From assembly GCF_902459505.1 (NCBI RefSeq), contig NC_047084.1, forward strand, positions 91,759,957 through 91,823,956: a DNA stretch of 64,000 bases, in the 5' to 3' direction. The notes beneath the pieces are model-generated. The model saw only the letters and a program-made list of their open reading frames with translations, was not told the DNA's origin and did not search any database. The translations under genes and the position numbers were made by a program. Origin of the DNA: Geotrypetes seraphini. Its lineage: Eukaryota; Chordata; Amphibia; Gymnophiona; Dermophiidae. Of this stretch, positions 63,715 through 64,000 are shown piece by piece (the stretch's first letter is position 1; the number at the start of each line of letters is the position of its first letter).

Positions 63715-64000
63715 AAGTAAACACTTGCAGAAAAAAATTAATAAGGGCAACAAAATGATAAAAGGGATGGGACAACTTCTCTATGAGGAAAGGTTAAAGC
63801 GGCTAGGGTTCTTCAGCCTGGAGAAGAGGCAGCTCAGGGGAGTTATGATGAGAGGTCTCTAAAATACTGAGTGGAGTAGAGCATAACAGAGCAGGTGGAT
63901 GCGAATAATTTCTTTACTCTTTCCAGAAATACTAGGGAGCATGTAAATAGTAGATTTAAAACCGGAGAAAATATTTCTTCGCTCAACGTGAAATTAAACA
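63715..64000 (+). mobile_element. CR1/L2-clade LINE fragment, cut by the window end
   Basis: The + strand carries RATKMIKGMGQLLYEERLKR and LGFFSLEKRQLRGVM, close to the fragment at the very start of the window. It continues past 64000. Confidence 0.75.

Noticed and set aside
1-64000. CRISPR arrays, operons, bacterial promoters, tRNA genes
   Set aside because: The window is vertebrate nuclear DNA. No spacer-repeat array or intact tRNA or rRNA gene was seen; the 28S match at 3480 is a retrotransposed fragment.

Overview
This is a repeat-rich stretch of a vertebrate nuclear genome. The best guess is an amphibian, and within those a caecilian. One gene is certain: the three coding exons of IER3IP1 (42440-42530, 47069-47170, 49608-49663), which join into an 82-residue protein nearly identical to what I recall of the tetrapod protein. 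The amphibian call rests on the repeat mix: many CR1/L2-clade LINE pieces, L1 ORF1-only pieces, a DIRS-type fossil, a Helitron, and dense hAT-, Harbinger-, mariner- and pogo-like MITEs. The species call is inference, not proof.

Host genes, left to right, all on the + strand. (1) The last three exons of a single-pass membrane protein that I cannot name (10237-10292, 14219-14315, 16326-16593); phases fit exactly, and the 3' UTR may run to a poly(A) signal at 20084. (2) IER3IP1, with a CpG-rich promoter at about 42160-42439 and a 3' UTR to about 51570. (3) A CpG-rich segment with a splice donor at 57909/57910, probably the promoter and 5' non-coding exon of the next gene. In human, HDHD2 follows IER3IP1 in the same direction, so HDHD2 is a reasonable but unproven candidate.

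Mobile DNA fills most of the rest. 0-9 kb: a pair of hAT MITEs with swapped target-site duplications, a 28S-rRNA/CR1 chimera split by a solo LTR, and one LINE inserted inside another. 9-20 kb: the first gene, its introns crowded with nested MITEs. 20-26 kb: a transposase-like ORF, then a Helitron that keeps a Pif1-type helicase end and a ~171-bp tandem array and hosts a 1.9-kb foldback element. 26-42 kb: LINE ends, a three-level MITE nest, a 1.6-kb hAT element with perfect TSDs, and a 560-bp palindrome. 42-52 kb: IER3IP1, with a three-deep nest in intron 1 and an ORF1-only L1. 52-64 kb: a DIRS fossil, more CR1 pieces, the CpG-rich exon, and a mariner helix-turn-helix fragment between two direct repeats.

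The most unusual signal is a short motif, roughly CCTGAAGAAGC-loop-GCGAAAC-GGGCCCGTCGGG. It occurs at least seven times (13.9, 27.1, 39.7, 40.1, 40.2, 44.0 and 54.0 kb). Five of the seven copies lie in foldback sequences, and one such foldback is bounded by a 13-14 bp target duplication. It looks like a family of motif-bearing, hairpin-forming mobile sequences.
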